The notes: generated from the sequence alone by a model not told the origin. DNA of 47,699 nt from an uncultured beta proteobacterium (GCA_903909815.1 CAIVXG010000057.1:1-47699), one strand, 5' to 3'; numbered from the stretch's first letter, positions 27,181-36,440 are shown. Numbers and translations: made by a program.

Positions 27181-28602
27181 ATGACCCCAGCCGATAACCC
27201 GATTCGCAGTGCACTCGACCTCGCACTCGCGCAGCAGCGCAAGGCCTACTTTGCGAACCCGGTGCCCAGTCTTCAAGACCGAAAGACCGATCTGCGCACG
27301 CTGCAGCGCTTCATCCGTGAAAACAAGCAGGCACTGTGCGACGCCATCAGCGCCGACTACGGCAACCGCTCGCGCCACGAGACGCTGCTGGCCGAAATCT
27401 TTCCGGCCGTCGACGGCGTCGACCATGCGATCCGGCATCTGCGCCGCTGGATGAAGCCGCAGCGGCGTGCCGTGGACTGGCGCAACTTCTTCGGCGCGAG
27501 CAACCGCGTGATTCCGCAGCCACTGGGCGTCGTGGGCGTGATCGTGCCGTGGAACTTTCCGGTCAACCTGAGCTTGGTTCCGTTGATTTACATCTTCGCC
27601 GCGGGCAACCGCGCGCTGGTGAAGATGAGCGAGAACTCGCGCCATCTGGCGAAGTTGCTGATCGAAAAGATGCCGGCCTATTTTCCGCCGGAGAAGCTGC
27701 AGTTCTTCGACGAGACCGGCGGTGTCGGTGTCGAGTTTTCCCAACTGCCCTTCGACCACCTGCTGTTCACGGGCTCGGGCACGACCGGGCGCGCGGTGAT
27801 GGCCGCGGCAGCGCAGAACCTGTGCCCCGTCACACTGGAACTGGGTGGCAAGGCGCCTGCCATCGTCTGCGACGACTTCCCGATGAAACTCGCAGCCGAG
27901 CGCATCCTGTTCGTCAAGTATTTGAACGCCGGGCAGATCTGCACCACGGTCGACCACGCCTGGCTGCCGCAGCAGCGCATCGCCGAGTTTGTGGAGCTGG
28001 CGCGCAGCATCGTTCCCAAGCGCTATTCCGTTCTGGACTCGCCCGACTACACCTCCATCATCGACGAGCGTTCATTCGATCGGCTGCTGCACGCACTGGA
28101 CGATGCGCGCGAGCGCGGTGCGACGCTGGTGCAGTTGCTGCCGGGCCCGGCCTTCGACCGTGCCACGCGCAAGATCGCACCCCACATCGTGCTCAACGCG
28201 CCCGACGACAGCGCCTTGCTGCAGCGCGAGATCTTCGGCCCCATCCTGCCGCTGCGCGGCTATACCTCGTTGGACAGCGTCATCGACAGCATCAACGCCG
28301 GCCCCAGGCCGCTCGCGATCTATCCGTTCAGCAACGATGGACAGCGTGTACAGATGTTGCTGGACCGCGTCATGTCGGGCGGCGTGTCGGTGAACGACGC
28401 GCTGTTCCACGTGGGCCAGCACGACCTGCCGTTCGGCGGCGTCGGCGACTCGGGCATGGGCCACTACCACGGCCACGAGGGATTCCAGACCTTCTCCAAA
28501 CTGCGCCCCGTGTTCTATCAGGCGCGATTCAGTTCATTGAAATTTCTGTGGCCACCCTACGGCAAGTTCGCCGACCGGGTGCTGGCGTTTCTCACCCGAT
28601 AG
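27181..28602 (+). CDS. Aldehyde dehydrogenase, coniferyl-aldehyde dehydrogenase type
   Basis: 473-aa NAD(P)-dependent aldehyde dehydrogenase that oxidises an aldehyde to the acid. The cofactor region 'VIVPWNFPVNLSLVPLIY', catalytic Glu220 in 'LELGGKAP' and nucleophile Cys254 in 'NAGQICTTVDH' are all intact, as is 'EIFGPILP'. Length and the hydrophobic C-terminal tail ('FSSLKFLWPPYG') match the coniferyl-aldehyde/class 3 long-chain branch, whose members are often membrane-associated. Start ATG 27181 has a GGAG ribosome-binding site; the frame is open farther upstream through promoter-like element 3 but without coding features. First gene of unit 3. It is the natural partner for the GMC alcohol dehydrogenases. 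Confidence 0.94.
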   Translation: MTPADNPIRSALDLALAQQRKAYFANPVPSLQDRKTDLRTLQRFIRENKQALCDAISADYGNRSRHETLLAEIFPAVDGVDHAIRHLRRWMKPQRRAVDWRNFFGASNRVIPQPLGVVGVIVPWNFPVNLSLVPLIYIFAAGNRALVKMSENSRHLAKLLIEKMPAYFPPEKLQFFDETGGVGVEFSQLPFDHLLFTGSGTTGRAVMAAAAQNLCPVTLELGGKAPAIVCDDFPMKLAAERILFVKYLNAGQICTTVDHAWLPQQRIAEFVELARSIVPKRYSVLDSPDYTSIIDERSFDRLLHALDDARERGATLVQLLPGPAFDRATRKIAPHIVLNAPDDSALLQREIFGPILPLRGYTSLDSVIDSINAGPRPLAIYPFSNDGQRVQMLLDRVMSGGVSVNDALFHVGQHDLPFGGVGDSGMGHYHGHEGFQTFSKLRPVFYQARFSSLKFLWPPYGKFADRVLAFLTR

Positions 28603-28654
28603 CCTTCACCACCGTTTAGCGCAACCACCCAAATACTTCACCAGGAGCAAATGC

Positions 28655-30130
28655 ATGAAAAATCCCTCTCTCAACCTTCTTCGACTGGCCCTGCTGGGCT
28701 GCACAGCCGCGCTTTGCGCCGCCAGCGTCGCACTCGCTGCGGACCCGGTGCCCATGTCCGGACCCAAGTACGACCAGGCACTCAACAAGATGGGTGTGCC
28801 CGGTGTGCGCACCTGTTTCTGGGCTTCGGGTCCGTACAGCGGCGACCCCTATCTCAACGTCGCCTGGCCCGACACCAACACCTATTACTGGGGCGCCAAG
28901 TTCACCATGCCCGAAGGATCGAAGCTGCACATCGAGGGTCAGTTCCCTCACGCGCGCTACTCCTCTTACACCTCCTACGATGATCGTGGTCAGCCAGTGG
29001 AAAGCCTGGCCGACTACCTGATCGAGCCGCTGCCTGGCCACATCAACCCGGCGCGCGACGGCGCCGACCGCAACGCGGCCAAGCGCTCCTACGCGATTGA
29101 AGTCCTGGCCGGCGGACAGCGCGACACGAATCGGGTGGAAGGCTTTTTCAACGAAGGCGCGCTGTCCAAGACCGTGAGCGTTCCCAAGAACGGCGGCACG
29201 CAGCAGGTGCTGATCCTGCGCACCTACACGCCGGATCGGGGCACCAGCATCAGCGGCAACGTGCCCTTGCCCGCGCCGGTGTTGACCCTGGCCGATGGCA
29301 AGGTACTGCGCGGAGCCGCGGCCTGCGCTGCGCTGAACACCGAGCAGTTGCTGCAGGTGCAGCCCGACGCATTCGGCATGACGGTGTCGCGCTACCGCGA
29401 GCTGTTGACCCTGCCCGGCAAGCCCGACACGCATCCGGCGACGCGCCCGTCCACCTGGTACGCGCAGTTTGACCGCAAGCAGTTCGAAGGCATCTTCACC
29501 GGCGAAATCGGCAACTTCGAGCGCAAGAGCGAAGGCTTCTACCCCACGGTGGACAACCAGTACATCCGCACCTTCATCAACCGCAAGTTCGGCCCGATCT
29601 ATGTGCTGCGCGGCAAGCTTCCCGTGACGCCCAGGACCATGAATGGCGATGCCCTCATGAGCACCAAGAGCGCCGACATGCGCTATTGGTCCATCTGTTC
29701 GCAGCACGGCGCGGCCAACACCACGGTGGTCAAATGTCTGAACGACGAAGAGGTTGTCACCAACAAAGAGCGCAACTACGTCGTCGCGTTCAGCCGCGCG
29801 GCAGACCGACCGCGCACCGCCTACCCGGAGTGCGGCATCAACTGGCTGCCCATTCCCGACGACGGCGACGGCCTGTTTGACGCGGACCAGGGCAATATGA
29901 TGATCCGCAACATGCTGGCGCGCCCCGACTTTGCCAACTCCATCCAGAAGATCAAGAAGACTGGTGACGAGCGTGCCGTCATGGGACCCTACCTGCCCCA
30001 GGGGGCCTACATGACCAAGGACATCTTCGAGTCCTCGTTCACTTGCCGATCGCCCATCGAACTCAGCAGTCTGAACAAGCAGGCCGACGAGGCGGACGCA
30101 GCCCAGCAGGCGGCCGCCAAGGCAAAGTAG
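28655..30130 (+). CDS. Exported six-cysteine protein C (uncharacterised family)
   Basis: 491 aa, function not recognised. A cleavable signal peptide (ending 'ASVALA/A') replaces the membrane anchor of its paralogues A and B. The sequence is more diverged, and the N-terminal region between the signal and TCFW is much shorter. The mature chain again has exactly six cysteines, at corresponding places: TCFWASG, AAACAAL, YWSIC, VKCLNDE, PECGINW and FTCRSP. Other shared blocks are 'FPHARYSSYTSYDDRG', 'LADGKVLRG', 'YVLRGKLPVTPRTMNGD' and 'VMGPYLPQGAY'. It lies between the aldehyde dehydrogenase and GMC 3, with an AGGAG ribosome-binding site. Probably a soluble periplasmic version of the same module. 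Confidence 0.85.
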   Translation: MKNPSLNLLRLALLGCTAALCAASVALAADPVPMSGPKYDQALNKMGVPGVRTCFWASGPYSGDPYLNVAWPDTNTYYWGAKFTMPEGSKLHIEGQFPHARYSSYTSYDDRGQPVESLADYLIEPLPGHINPARDGADRNAAKRSYAIEVLAGGQRDTNRVEGFFNEGALSKTVSVPKNGGTQQVLILRTYTPDRGTSISGNVPLPAPVLTLADGKVLRGAAACAALNTEQLLQVQPDAFGMTVSRYRELLTLPGKPDTHPATRPSTWYAQFDRKQFEGIFTGEIGNFERKSEGFYPTVDNQYIRTFINRKFGPIYVLRGKLPVTPRTMNGDALMSTKSADMRYWSICSQHGAANTTVVKCLNDEEVVTNKERNYVVAFSRAADRPRTAYPECGINWLPIPDDGDGLFDADQGNMMIRNMLARPDFANSIQKIKKTGDERAVMGPYLPQGAYMTKDIFESSFTCRSPIELSSLNKQADEADAAQQAAAKAK

Positions 30131-30168
30131 GTCGCGCCAGAACCCATGAACACCAAAGCGAGCGCTGC

Positions 30169-31779
30169 ATGTCGCCATTGAATTTCGACTACGTGATCGT
30201 CGGTGGCGGGTCTGCGGGTTGCGTTCTCGCGGGTCGGCTGTCCGAGGATCCCACGGTTTCCGTGTGCCTGCTGGAGGCGGGCGGGCCCGACACCAGTGTG
30301 CTGATCCACGCGCCCCTGGGTTTTGCCGCGGGTGCACCCGTGGGACTGAATACCTCGCGCTTTGAATCGGTGCCGCAGCCTGGCCTGGGCGGGCGCCGCA
30401 GCTTTCAGCCGCGCGGCAAGGTGCTGGGCGGGAGCAGTTCGATCAACGCCATGGTCTATATCCGTGGCCACGGCAGCGACTACGACGGCTGGGCCGCGCA
30501 GGGCAATCCGGGCTGGGACTACGCCAGCGTGCTGCCCTATTTCAAGCGCGCAGAAAACTGCGAAGCCTTGGGCGCGAACGAATACCGGGGCACGGGCGGT
30601 CCCTTGAACGTGGCCTGGCTGCGCAGCCCGAGTCCGCTCAACGACGTGTTTCTGCGCGCCTGCGAAGAGGCAGGAATTGCGCGCACATCAGACTGCAATG
30701 GCGCGCAGCAGGAAGGCTGCTGGCCGTCACAGGTCACGCAAATCAACGGCGAACGCTGCAACGCATCCAAAGCCTATCTGACGCCGCATCTGCGACGCCC
30801 CAACCTGACCGTCCTGACCCGGGCTCAGGCCGTCAAGATCAATATCGTGGAGCGGCGCGCCACCGGCGTCGAGGTCGTGATCGACCATGTCACGCAACAG
30901 ATCCATGCGCGACGCGAAGTGGTTCTCAGCGCCGGCAGCTTTGGCTCGCCCCAACTTTTAATGCTGTCGGGCATCGGTCGTGCAGCCGACCTGCAGGCCC
31001 ACGGCATCGCGCCCATTCGCGACCTGGCGGGTGTGGGTCAGAACCTGCAGGACCACATCACCGCCACCCTGATCTGGCGCACCGCGCGCACCGATGGCAC
31101 ATTGGGACTGTCGCTGGCGGGTGGCTGGAGTTTGCTCAAGGGCATGCGGGAATGGCGACGCCAGCGCACCGGTGTCATCACCAGCAATGTGGCCGAGTCG
31201 GGCGCCTTCTTCTCGACCCGACCGGGCTTGAACGCGCCCGACATCGAACTGGAATTCGTGCTGGGCATGGTGGACGATCACAACCGCAAACTGCACCTCG
31301 GCCATGGCTACAGCCTGCACGTGTGCCTGGCCCGTCCCCAAAGTCGGGGCGAGGTGACGCTGGCCAGCCGCGATGCGAGCCGGGCCATGACCATCGATCC
31401 GCGCTATTTCAGCCATCCCGACGACATGACCCATCTGGTTGCGGGCGTGCAAAAAGCCATCAGCATCATGAACGCAGCGCCGTTTGCCGCGCTGCAGGGC
31501 CAGCTCCTGTACCCGTTGAACCCGGCTGACGCGCTCGACGTCGAGCGCGATATTCGGCGCTCGGCCGACACCGAATACCACCCCGTGGGCACCTGTCGCA
31601 TGGGCCCGCCTGAGGATCCCATGGCCGTGGTGGATGCCGAGTTGCGCGTGCACGGCTTGCAGGGGCTGCGCGTGGTCGACGCTTCCATCATGCCCTCGCT
31701 CACGACCGGCAATACCAATGCGCCGACGATCATGATTGCGGAAAAAGCGGTCGACCTGATCTGCGGCCAGCGGTTTTAG
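30169..31779 (+). CDS. GMC-family FAD-dependent oxidoreductase 3
   Basis: 536-aa choline dehydrogenase/alkanol dehydrogenase-like flavoprotein. The FAD motif is '[19 protein letters not shown]', the second contact is '[18 protein letters not shown]', the catalytic His471 is in '[11 protein letters not shown]', and '[17 protein letters not shown]' closes the protein. It follows protein C by 38 nt; I chose ATG 30169 because the FAD motif begins nine residues later. It looks the most canonical of the three island GMC enzymes (AlkJ/BetA-like). Last gene of unit 3. Substrate alcohol unknown. Confidence 0.94.
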   Translation: MSPLNFDYVIVGGGSAGCVLAGRLSEDPTVSVCLLEAGGPDTSVLIHAPLGFAAGAPVGLNTSRFESVPQPGLGGRRSFQPRGKVLGGSSSINAMVYIRGHGSDYDGWAAQGNPGWDYASVLPYFKRAENCEALGANEYRGTGGPLNVAWLRSPSPLNDVFLRACEEAGIARTSDCNGAQQEGCWPSQVTQINGERCNASKAYLTPHLRRPNLTVLTRAQAVKINIVERRATGVEVVIDHVTQQIHARREVVLSAGSFGSPQLLMLSGIGRAADLQAHGIAPIRDLAGVGQNLQDHITATLIWRTARTDGTLGLSLAGGWSLLKGMREWRRQRTGVITSNVAESGAFFSTRPGLNAPDIELEFVLGMVDDHNRKLHLGHGYSLHVCLARPQSRGEVTLASRDASRAMTIDPRYFSHPDDMTHLVAGVQKAISIMNAAPFAALQGQLLYPLNPADALDVERDIRRSADTEYHPVGTCRMGPPEDPMAVVDAELRVHGLQGLRVVDASIMPSLTTGNTNAPTIMIAEKAVDLICGQRF

Positions 31780-31942
31780 CCGCACAGACCATTTTTGCTG
31801 GCGGCCTCGCTGGCATGGGGCTGCGTGACGGCGTGATTTTGCGTTCACAATAGCCCCTTATCAACCCATAAGTTGTGCACGCGGACGCCGAGTTTTCCTC
31901 GACCCGCGACGCGGCCAGATGATCTCGACACGAAGGGCCTTC

Positions 31943-32650
31943 ATGAGCGACAAACTCAAGTCCGAGTCCAGCACACAGCCGCTTAAGGCCCGTGTGCGCG
32001 TCATGATCGCCGACGACAGTTTTCTCATACGCGAGGGTTTGCGCCAGGTGCTGGAAATGGCGCCCGAAGTCCAAGTCGTCGGCCTCTATGCCGATGAGCC
32101 CTCCTTGCTGGAAGCGGTTGATGCCGCTGCACCCGATGTGGTCGTGACCGACATCCGCATGCCACCGACCCAGACCGACGAGGGCATGCGCATCGCGGAG
32201 CGGCTGCGTCTGAGCCACCCCAAACTCGGCGTCGTGGTGCTGAGCCAGCACGGCAGCGCGCAATATGCAGCACAGTTGCTGGAGATGGGAGCAGCCGCGC
32301 GCGGCTATCTGCTCAAGGACCGCATCCACGATCTGGAGCACCTGGTGTCGACCATCACGGCTGTGGCCAGAGGCGAGTGCCGCATCGACGCCAGACTGGT
32401 GGATGAACTGGTGGCCCGTCGCCGCAAGAGCTCTCCGCTGGAACAACTGACGCCGCGTCAGCGCGAAATCCTGGCGGACATCGCCGAAGGAAAGAGCAAC
32501 CTGGCGATGGCGCAATCACGCGGTCTGACACAACGCGCCGTGGAAAAACACGTCAGCGAAATCTTTGGACGGCTGGGCCTGGCCAACGACGAAACGGTGA
32601 GCCGTCGGGTGCAAGCCACGCTGCTGTATCTGGCCCAGCGTGTGACATGA
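31943..32650 (+). CDS. Response regulator, NarL/LuxR family
   Basis: 235-aa DNA-binding response regulator. Receiver domain: acidic pair D24-D25, phospho-acceptor D70 in 'VVVTDIRMPP', and 'LLKD' lysine. The C-terminal LuxR-type helix-turn-helix starts 'LTPRQREILADIAEGKSN' and includes 'AVEKHVSEIFGRLGL'. Start ATG 31943 is preferred because GAAGGG precedes it at a good distance; ATG 31919 in frame is the alternative. It overlaps the kinase gene by 4 nt (ATGA), so they form a two-component pair. It directly follows the catabolic island, in the same orientation, and is the obvious candidate regulator of the three promoter-like elements; that link is inferred from position only. Confidence 0.94.
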   Translation: MSDKLKSESSTQPLKARVRVMIADDSFLIREGLRQVLEMAPEVQVVGLYADEPSLLEAVDAAAPDVVVTDIRMPPTQTDEGMRIAERLRLSHPKLGVVVLSQHGSAQYAAQLLEMGAAARGYLLKDRIHDLEHLVSTITAVARGECRIDARLVDELVARRRKSSPLEQLTPRQREILADIAEGKSNLAMAQSRGLTQRAVEKHVSEIFGRLGLANDETVSRRVQATLLYLAQRVT

Positions 32651-34380
32651 GTTCCCAGTTGCGCGCCCGATTGCTGATTGGCGCGCCGGGGCTGGCCTTG
32701 GCTGCGGGCGCGGTGGCTGTCGCCCTGGAGGGCCCGGACGCGGACCGCTTGCTTAACGCCGCCATGGCGGGCATCGGAGTCTTGTTGGTGTGGAGCGTTG
32801 CCGTGGCCGTGCGCTTACGCTATCCCCAGCGTCCGCTCGGACTGTTGCTGTTCATACTCGCTGGCGTGTACGCGATTCAAACGATGGTCGCTTCACCCAA
32901 CCCCTATTTGTTCACGCTGGCTCGCGCCGCGCGCCCCGCGGTGGAAGTGCTTCTGATCTGGGTGATGCTCGCTTTTCCCAGCGGTCGGCTGCCTGGGGGG
33001 AGCGAACGAGCGCTGGTGGTGGCGGCTTCGTTGGCCGTGGCGTTGCTCTGGTTGCCAGACGTACTGCTGTCGCCCCAAATTCCGATGGCAGGTGTATTCG
33101 TTCGATGCCAAGGCGACTGTCCGCGCAATGTGCTGTTCCTCTCCGACTGGCCCGCTGCGGCCAACGCCCTGCACGTGGCATTCCGCATGGTCGGAACCCT
33201 GATCCTGGTGGCCACGGCGTTGCTGCTGTCCTACCGGCTGCACCAGGCGACCCCCTTGATGCGTCGTGCCATGGCGCCGGTGGTGCTGGCTTCGATTGCA
33301 CGCGTGATCACCATGGCCGGATTCCTGGCTACCAACGTCATCAATGTCGCGCAGAACCTGACGTTTTGGGCCATCCCCCTGGCGATTGCGCTGGGGCTAC
33401 TGCGCGGCAGACTGTACTTGGCCAAGGCCTTGCAGCGTTTGGTCACGGGTCTGCGCGAGCGACCGACCGTGCACGACCTGCGCCGTGTCATGGCCAACGC
33501 GCTCGACGACCCTTCACTCTCGGTCGCCTACTGGCTCAAGGACGGTGAGCGCTGGATCGACGCCGACGGTCAGACCGTGGCACTGCCCTACCCGATGCCA
33601 ATGCAAGGGCGCGCCGCCAAGATTCTGCTCGACGAAGGCGGAAGACCGGTGGCAGCATTGGTGCACGACGCCGCCTTGCTCGAAGAACCGGTGCTGATCG
33701 ACGCGGTCGCGAGCAGCATGCAGTCGGCGCTGGAAAGTCATCGGATGGACGCCGAATTGAAGGCATCCAAGGCCCACACTGCAGCGGCGGTGGAGGAGGA
33801 ACGGCACCGCATCGAGCGCGACCTGCATGACGGCGCGCAGCAGCGATTGATCGCCATGCGCATGAAGCTGGGTGTGACGCAGCGCCTGCTCGACCACGAT
33901 CCGCGCCGCGCCGCAGCGCTGGTCGGAGAACTGGGATCGGATGTCGACGCCGCCCTGGCCGAGCTTCGCGCCCTGGCGCACGGCATCGCGCCGCCGCTGT
34001 TGGTCGAACGGGGACTTTCTGATGCGCTCAAGGAAGTGGCGCAGCGCGCGGCGATCCCGGTCCGTACCGATATCGAAGATGTCGGGCGCTGCCACCCCGG
34101 CATCGAGCGAGCGGTCTATTTTTGCTGCATTGAAGCGTTGCAAAACGCGGCCAAACATGCGGGTCCGAGTGCCACCGTGGTACTGACATTGTCACGGTCG
34201 AACGGGCACATCAATTTTTGTATAACCGACGATGGCGGAGGCTCGATGGCCTCCACGACCAGCCCGATTGGGCAAGGGCTTCGCAACATGCAAGAGCGAA
34301 TCAAGGCGGTCGGCGGTCAGTTGGATTTCGCCCCGGGCGTCGGAACGGGTTTTCGGGTTATCGGCTCGATTCCTGATTGA
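32647..34380 (+). CDS. Membrane sensor histidine kinase, HisKA_3 (NarX/DegS) type
   Basis: 577-aa kinase partner of the response regulator. The N-terminal ~270 residues hold about six or seven hydrophobic segments with only a short non-membrane loop (around 'FVRCQGDCPRNVLF'), so the signal may be sensed in or near the membrane. A cytoplasmic linker of roughly 120 residues (GAF-like in position) follows. The dimerisation/phospho-acceptor helix has His394 in 'RDLHDGAQQRL', and the ATPase domain has the N box 'EALQNAAKHAG' and 'ITDDGGG'. The 3' end overlaps the convergent prmC gene by 64 nt. A membrane-embedded sensor would suit a lipophilic or surfactant-like inducer, which is speculation. Confidence 0.92.
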   Translation: MSSQLRARLLIGAPGLALAAGAVAVALEGPDADRLLNAAMAGIGVLLVWSVAVAVRLRYPQRPLGLLLFILAGVYAIQTMVASPNPYLFTLARAARPAVEVLLIWVMLAFPSGRLPGGSERALVVAASLAVALLWLPDVLLSPQIPMAGVFVRCQGDCPRNVLFLSDWPAAANALHVAFRMVGTLILVATALLLSYRLHQATPLMRRAMAPVVLASIARVITMAGFLATNVINVAQNLTFWAIPLAIALGLLRGRLYLAKALQRLVTGLRERPTVHDLRRVMANALDDPSLSVAYWLKDGERWIDADGQTVALPYPMPMQGRAAKILLDEGGRPVAALVHDAALLEEPVLIDAVASSMQSALESHRMDAELKASKAHTAAAVEEERHRIERDLHDGAQQRLIAMRMKLGVTQRLLDHDPRRAAALVGELGSDVDAALAELRALAHGIAPPLLVERGLSDALKEVAQRAAIPVRTDIEDVGRCHPGIERAVYFCCIEALQNAAKHAGPSATVVLTLSRSNGHINFCITDDGGGSMASTTSPIGQGLRNMQERIKAVGGQLDFAPGVGTGFRVIGSIPD

Positions 34381-35282
34381 CGGTCTTGCTTGGGTGCCGC
34401 GGCCCGGCCGCCGCTGCAGCGTTCGATGCCGCTCAGGTCGCGCCTTGATTGGACTGCATCAAGTCCCGCCTCGCTAAGCAAGGTACGCACAGCGGCTGCC
34501 TGGTCGTAGCCATGCTCCAGCAGCAGCCAGCCGCCAGCATGCAGATGCGTTCCGGCCTGAGTCACGATCTGGCGTATGTCGTCCAGACCGTCTGAGCCGC
34601 TGACCAGGGCCTGCAGCGGCTCGTGCGCCAGGGCTTTCAAGTGGCGATCCAGCGCTGCGATGTAGGGCGGGTTCGAGACGATGGCCTGGTAACGACCACT
34701 CACGCCGCTCAGCCATGAGCCCTGCATGAACTTGACGGGCAAGCGCAGTCGCTGCGCGTTCGCAAGGGCTACCTGCAGCGCGTCGGCGCTGGCGTCGAGG
34801 GCGTGCACACCCAGATCCGGACGCGCGCGTTGCAGCGCCAGCGCCACGGCGCCACTGCCGGTGCCGAGGTCCAGCACATCGCCGCTACCGGTGCCCAGGT
34901 CCACTACATCGCCGCCAGTCGATTCGGTGGCGGCTGCAGGGACGAAATCCGCCAGCACTTCCAGTGCCCACTCCACCAAGGTCTCGGTGTCGGGCCGCGG
35001 TACCAGCACGCGTGCGTCCACTTCCAGATCCAGGCCGAAGAATTCCTTGTGACCCGTGATGTAGGCGAGAGGTTCGCCCGCTGCGCGCCGCTGCACCCGT
35101 TGCTCGAAGCCCTGCTGCTCGGTTAGCGTCAGCGGGTCGGAGTCATGCGCCAGCAGCCAGGCGCGCGCGCCATCCGGTTTCCCCAGGGCGTGCAGCAGCA
35201 GCAACTGCGCGTCCAGGCGATCCAGGCCCGCAGCAGTGGCACGCGCCAGAGCCTGATCAACAGTACTTGGCGTCGCTCCCAT
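34317..35282 (-). CDS. prmC: Release-factor glutamine methyltransferase
   Basis: 321-aa S-adenosylmethionine-dependent N5-glutamine methyltransferase that modifies the GGQ glutamine of release factors RF1/RF2. Seen: an N-terminal helical substrate-recognition domain, 'FFGLDLEVDARVLVPRPDTE', and the catalytic 'SNPPYI'. SAM motif I is duplicated: DVVDLGTGSG is followed immediately by DVLDLGTGSG, where the family has one copy. The C-terminus is also longer than usual, about 30 polar residues ending 'TPGAKSN', over the region that overlaps the histidine kinase gene by 64 nt. Its start overlaps the prfA stop by 1 nt (TGATG), placing it in the hemA-prfA-prmC operon. Confidence 0.95.
   Translation of the reverse strand: MGATPSTVDQALARATAAGLDRLDAQLLLLHALGKPDGARAWLLAHDSDPLTLTEQQGFEQRVQRRAAGEPLAYITGHKEFFGLDLEVDARVLVPRPDTETLVEWALEVLADFVPAAATESTGGDVVDLGTGSGDVLDLGTGSGAVALALQRARPDLGVHALDASADALQVALANAQRLRLPVKFMQGSWLSGVSGRYQAIVSNPPYIAALDRHLKALAHEPLQALVSGSDGLDDIRQIVTQAGTHLHAGGWLLLEHGYDQAAAVRTLLSEAGLDAVQSRRDLSGIERCSGGRAAAPKQDRQSGIEPITRKPVPTPGAKSN
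34851..34910 (-). repeat. 30-bp tandem duplication inside prmC
   Basis: Two adjacent 30-bp units (34851-34880 and 34881-34910) differ at five positions, and each encodes the SAM-binding motif D-V-[VL]-D-L-G-T-G-S-G. The frame is preserved, adding ten residues. The divergence between the units suggests the duplication is not brand new. Confidence 0.9.
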
Positions 35283-36403
35283 CAGCGGTTGGCGCCCACT
35301 TCCAGTTCTTCCAGCTGCTCGGCTTCGCGCGCCTGCTGCAGGGCCTGCACCACGTCGCCCAGGTCGCCTTCCATGATGGCCTGCAGCTTGTACAGCGTGA
35401 GGTTGATGCGGTGGTCGGTGAGGCGCCCCTGGGGGAAGTTGTAGGTGCGGATGCGGTCACTGCGGTCGCCGCTGCCGATCAGGCCCTTGCGCATCGCGGC
35501 GTCCTTGGCCGCCTGCGCGGATCGCTCCTTCTCCACGATCCGCGCCGACAGCACCTGCATCGCCTTGGCCTTGTTGCGGTGCTGGGAGCGGTCGTCCTGG
35601 CACTCGGCCACGATGCCGGTGGGGATGTGGGTGATGCGCACGGCCGAGTCGGTCTTGTTGATGTGCTGGCCACCGGCGCCGCTGGCGCGATAGGTGTCGA
35701 TGCGCAGGTCGGCCGGGTTGATGGTGATGGCCACGGCCTCATCCGGTTCAGGCAGCACCGCCACCGTGCACGCGCTGGTGTGGATGCGCCCCTGCGTCTC
35801 CGTGGCGGGCACGCGCTGCACCCGGTGACCACCGGACTCGAAGCGCAGCTTGCCGTAGACGCCGCCGCCTTCCGCAGCGCTGGCGCTGCCCTCTATCCGA
35901 AGCACCACTTCCTTGAAGCCGCCCAGCTCGCTGCTCGACTCGCTCATGATCTCCGTCTTCCATCCCATGCGCTCGCAGTAGCGCGTGTACATGCGAAACA
36001 GATCCGCGGCGAACAGCGCGGACTCGTCGCCCCCCGTGCCGGCGCGGATTTCCATGAAGGCATTGCGCTTGTCGTCCGGGTCCTTGGGCAGCAGCATGCG
36101 CTGCAGCTCGGCCTCAAGCTGCTCGCATTCCTGCTGCGCGGCGGCGATTTCGTCCTGCGCCATCGCCAGCATGTCGGGGTCGTCGGCGCTGCTCTCCAGC
36201 ATTTCCTGGCCCGTGGCCAGGTCGCTCTGGCGCTGCTGCCAGCGTGCATAACGGCTGGCGATGGCGGCCACCTCGGTGTGTTCGCGCGACAGCGCCAGGA
36301 ACTGCTTCATGTCGCTCATGATGTCTTCGCGCGACAGCAGGAAATCGAGCTCGGCCAGGCGGAACGCGTAGCGGTCGAGTTGTTGGCGTAAAAAGGTTTT
36401 CAT
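35282..36403 (-). CDS. prfA: Peptide chain release factor 1
   Basis: 373-aa RF1, which terminates translation at UAA and UAG. The stop-codon-recognition tripeptide P-A-T lies in '[17 protein letters not shown]', and the catalytic GGQ is at residues 244-246 in '[16 protein letters not shown]'. Length is slightly above the usual ~360. Upstream lies hemA, separated by 130 nt with hairpin repeats. Downstream prmC, whose product methylates the GGQ Gln, overlaps by 1 nt. This is the classical gene order. Confidence 0.97.
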   Translation of the reverse strand: MKTFLRQQLDRYAFRLAELDFLLSREDIMSDMKQFLALSREHTEVAAIASRYARWQQRQSDLATGQEMLESSADDPDMLAMAQDEIAAAQQECEQLEAELQRMLLPKDPDDKRNAFMEIRAGTGGDESALFAADLFRMYTRYCERMGWKTEIMSESSSELGGFKEVVLRIEGSASAAEGGGVYGKLRFESGGHRVQRVPATETQGRIHTSACTVAVLPEPDEAVAITINPADLRIDTYRASGAGGQHINKTDSAVRITHIPTGIVAECQDDRSQHRNKAKAMQVLSARIVEKERSAQAAKDAAMRKGLIGSGDRSDRIRTYNFPQGRLTDHRINLTLYKLQAIMEGDLGDVVQALQQAREAEQLEELEVGANR

Positions 36404-36440
36404 GAAGGGACGTTTGGTGTGTTGATCTGCCGGTTTTGCA

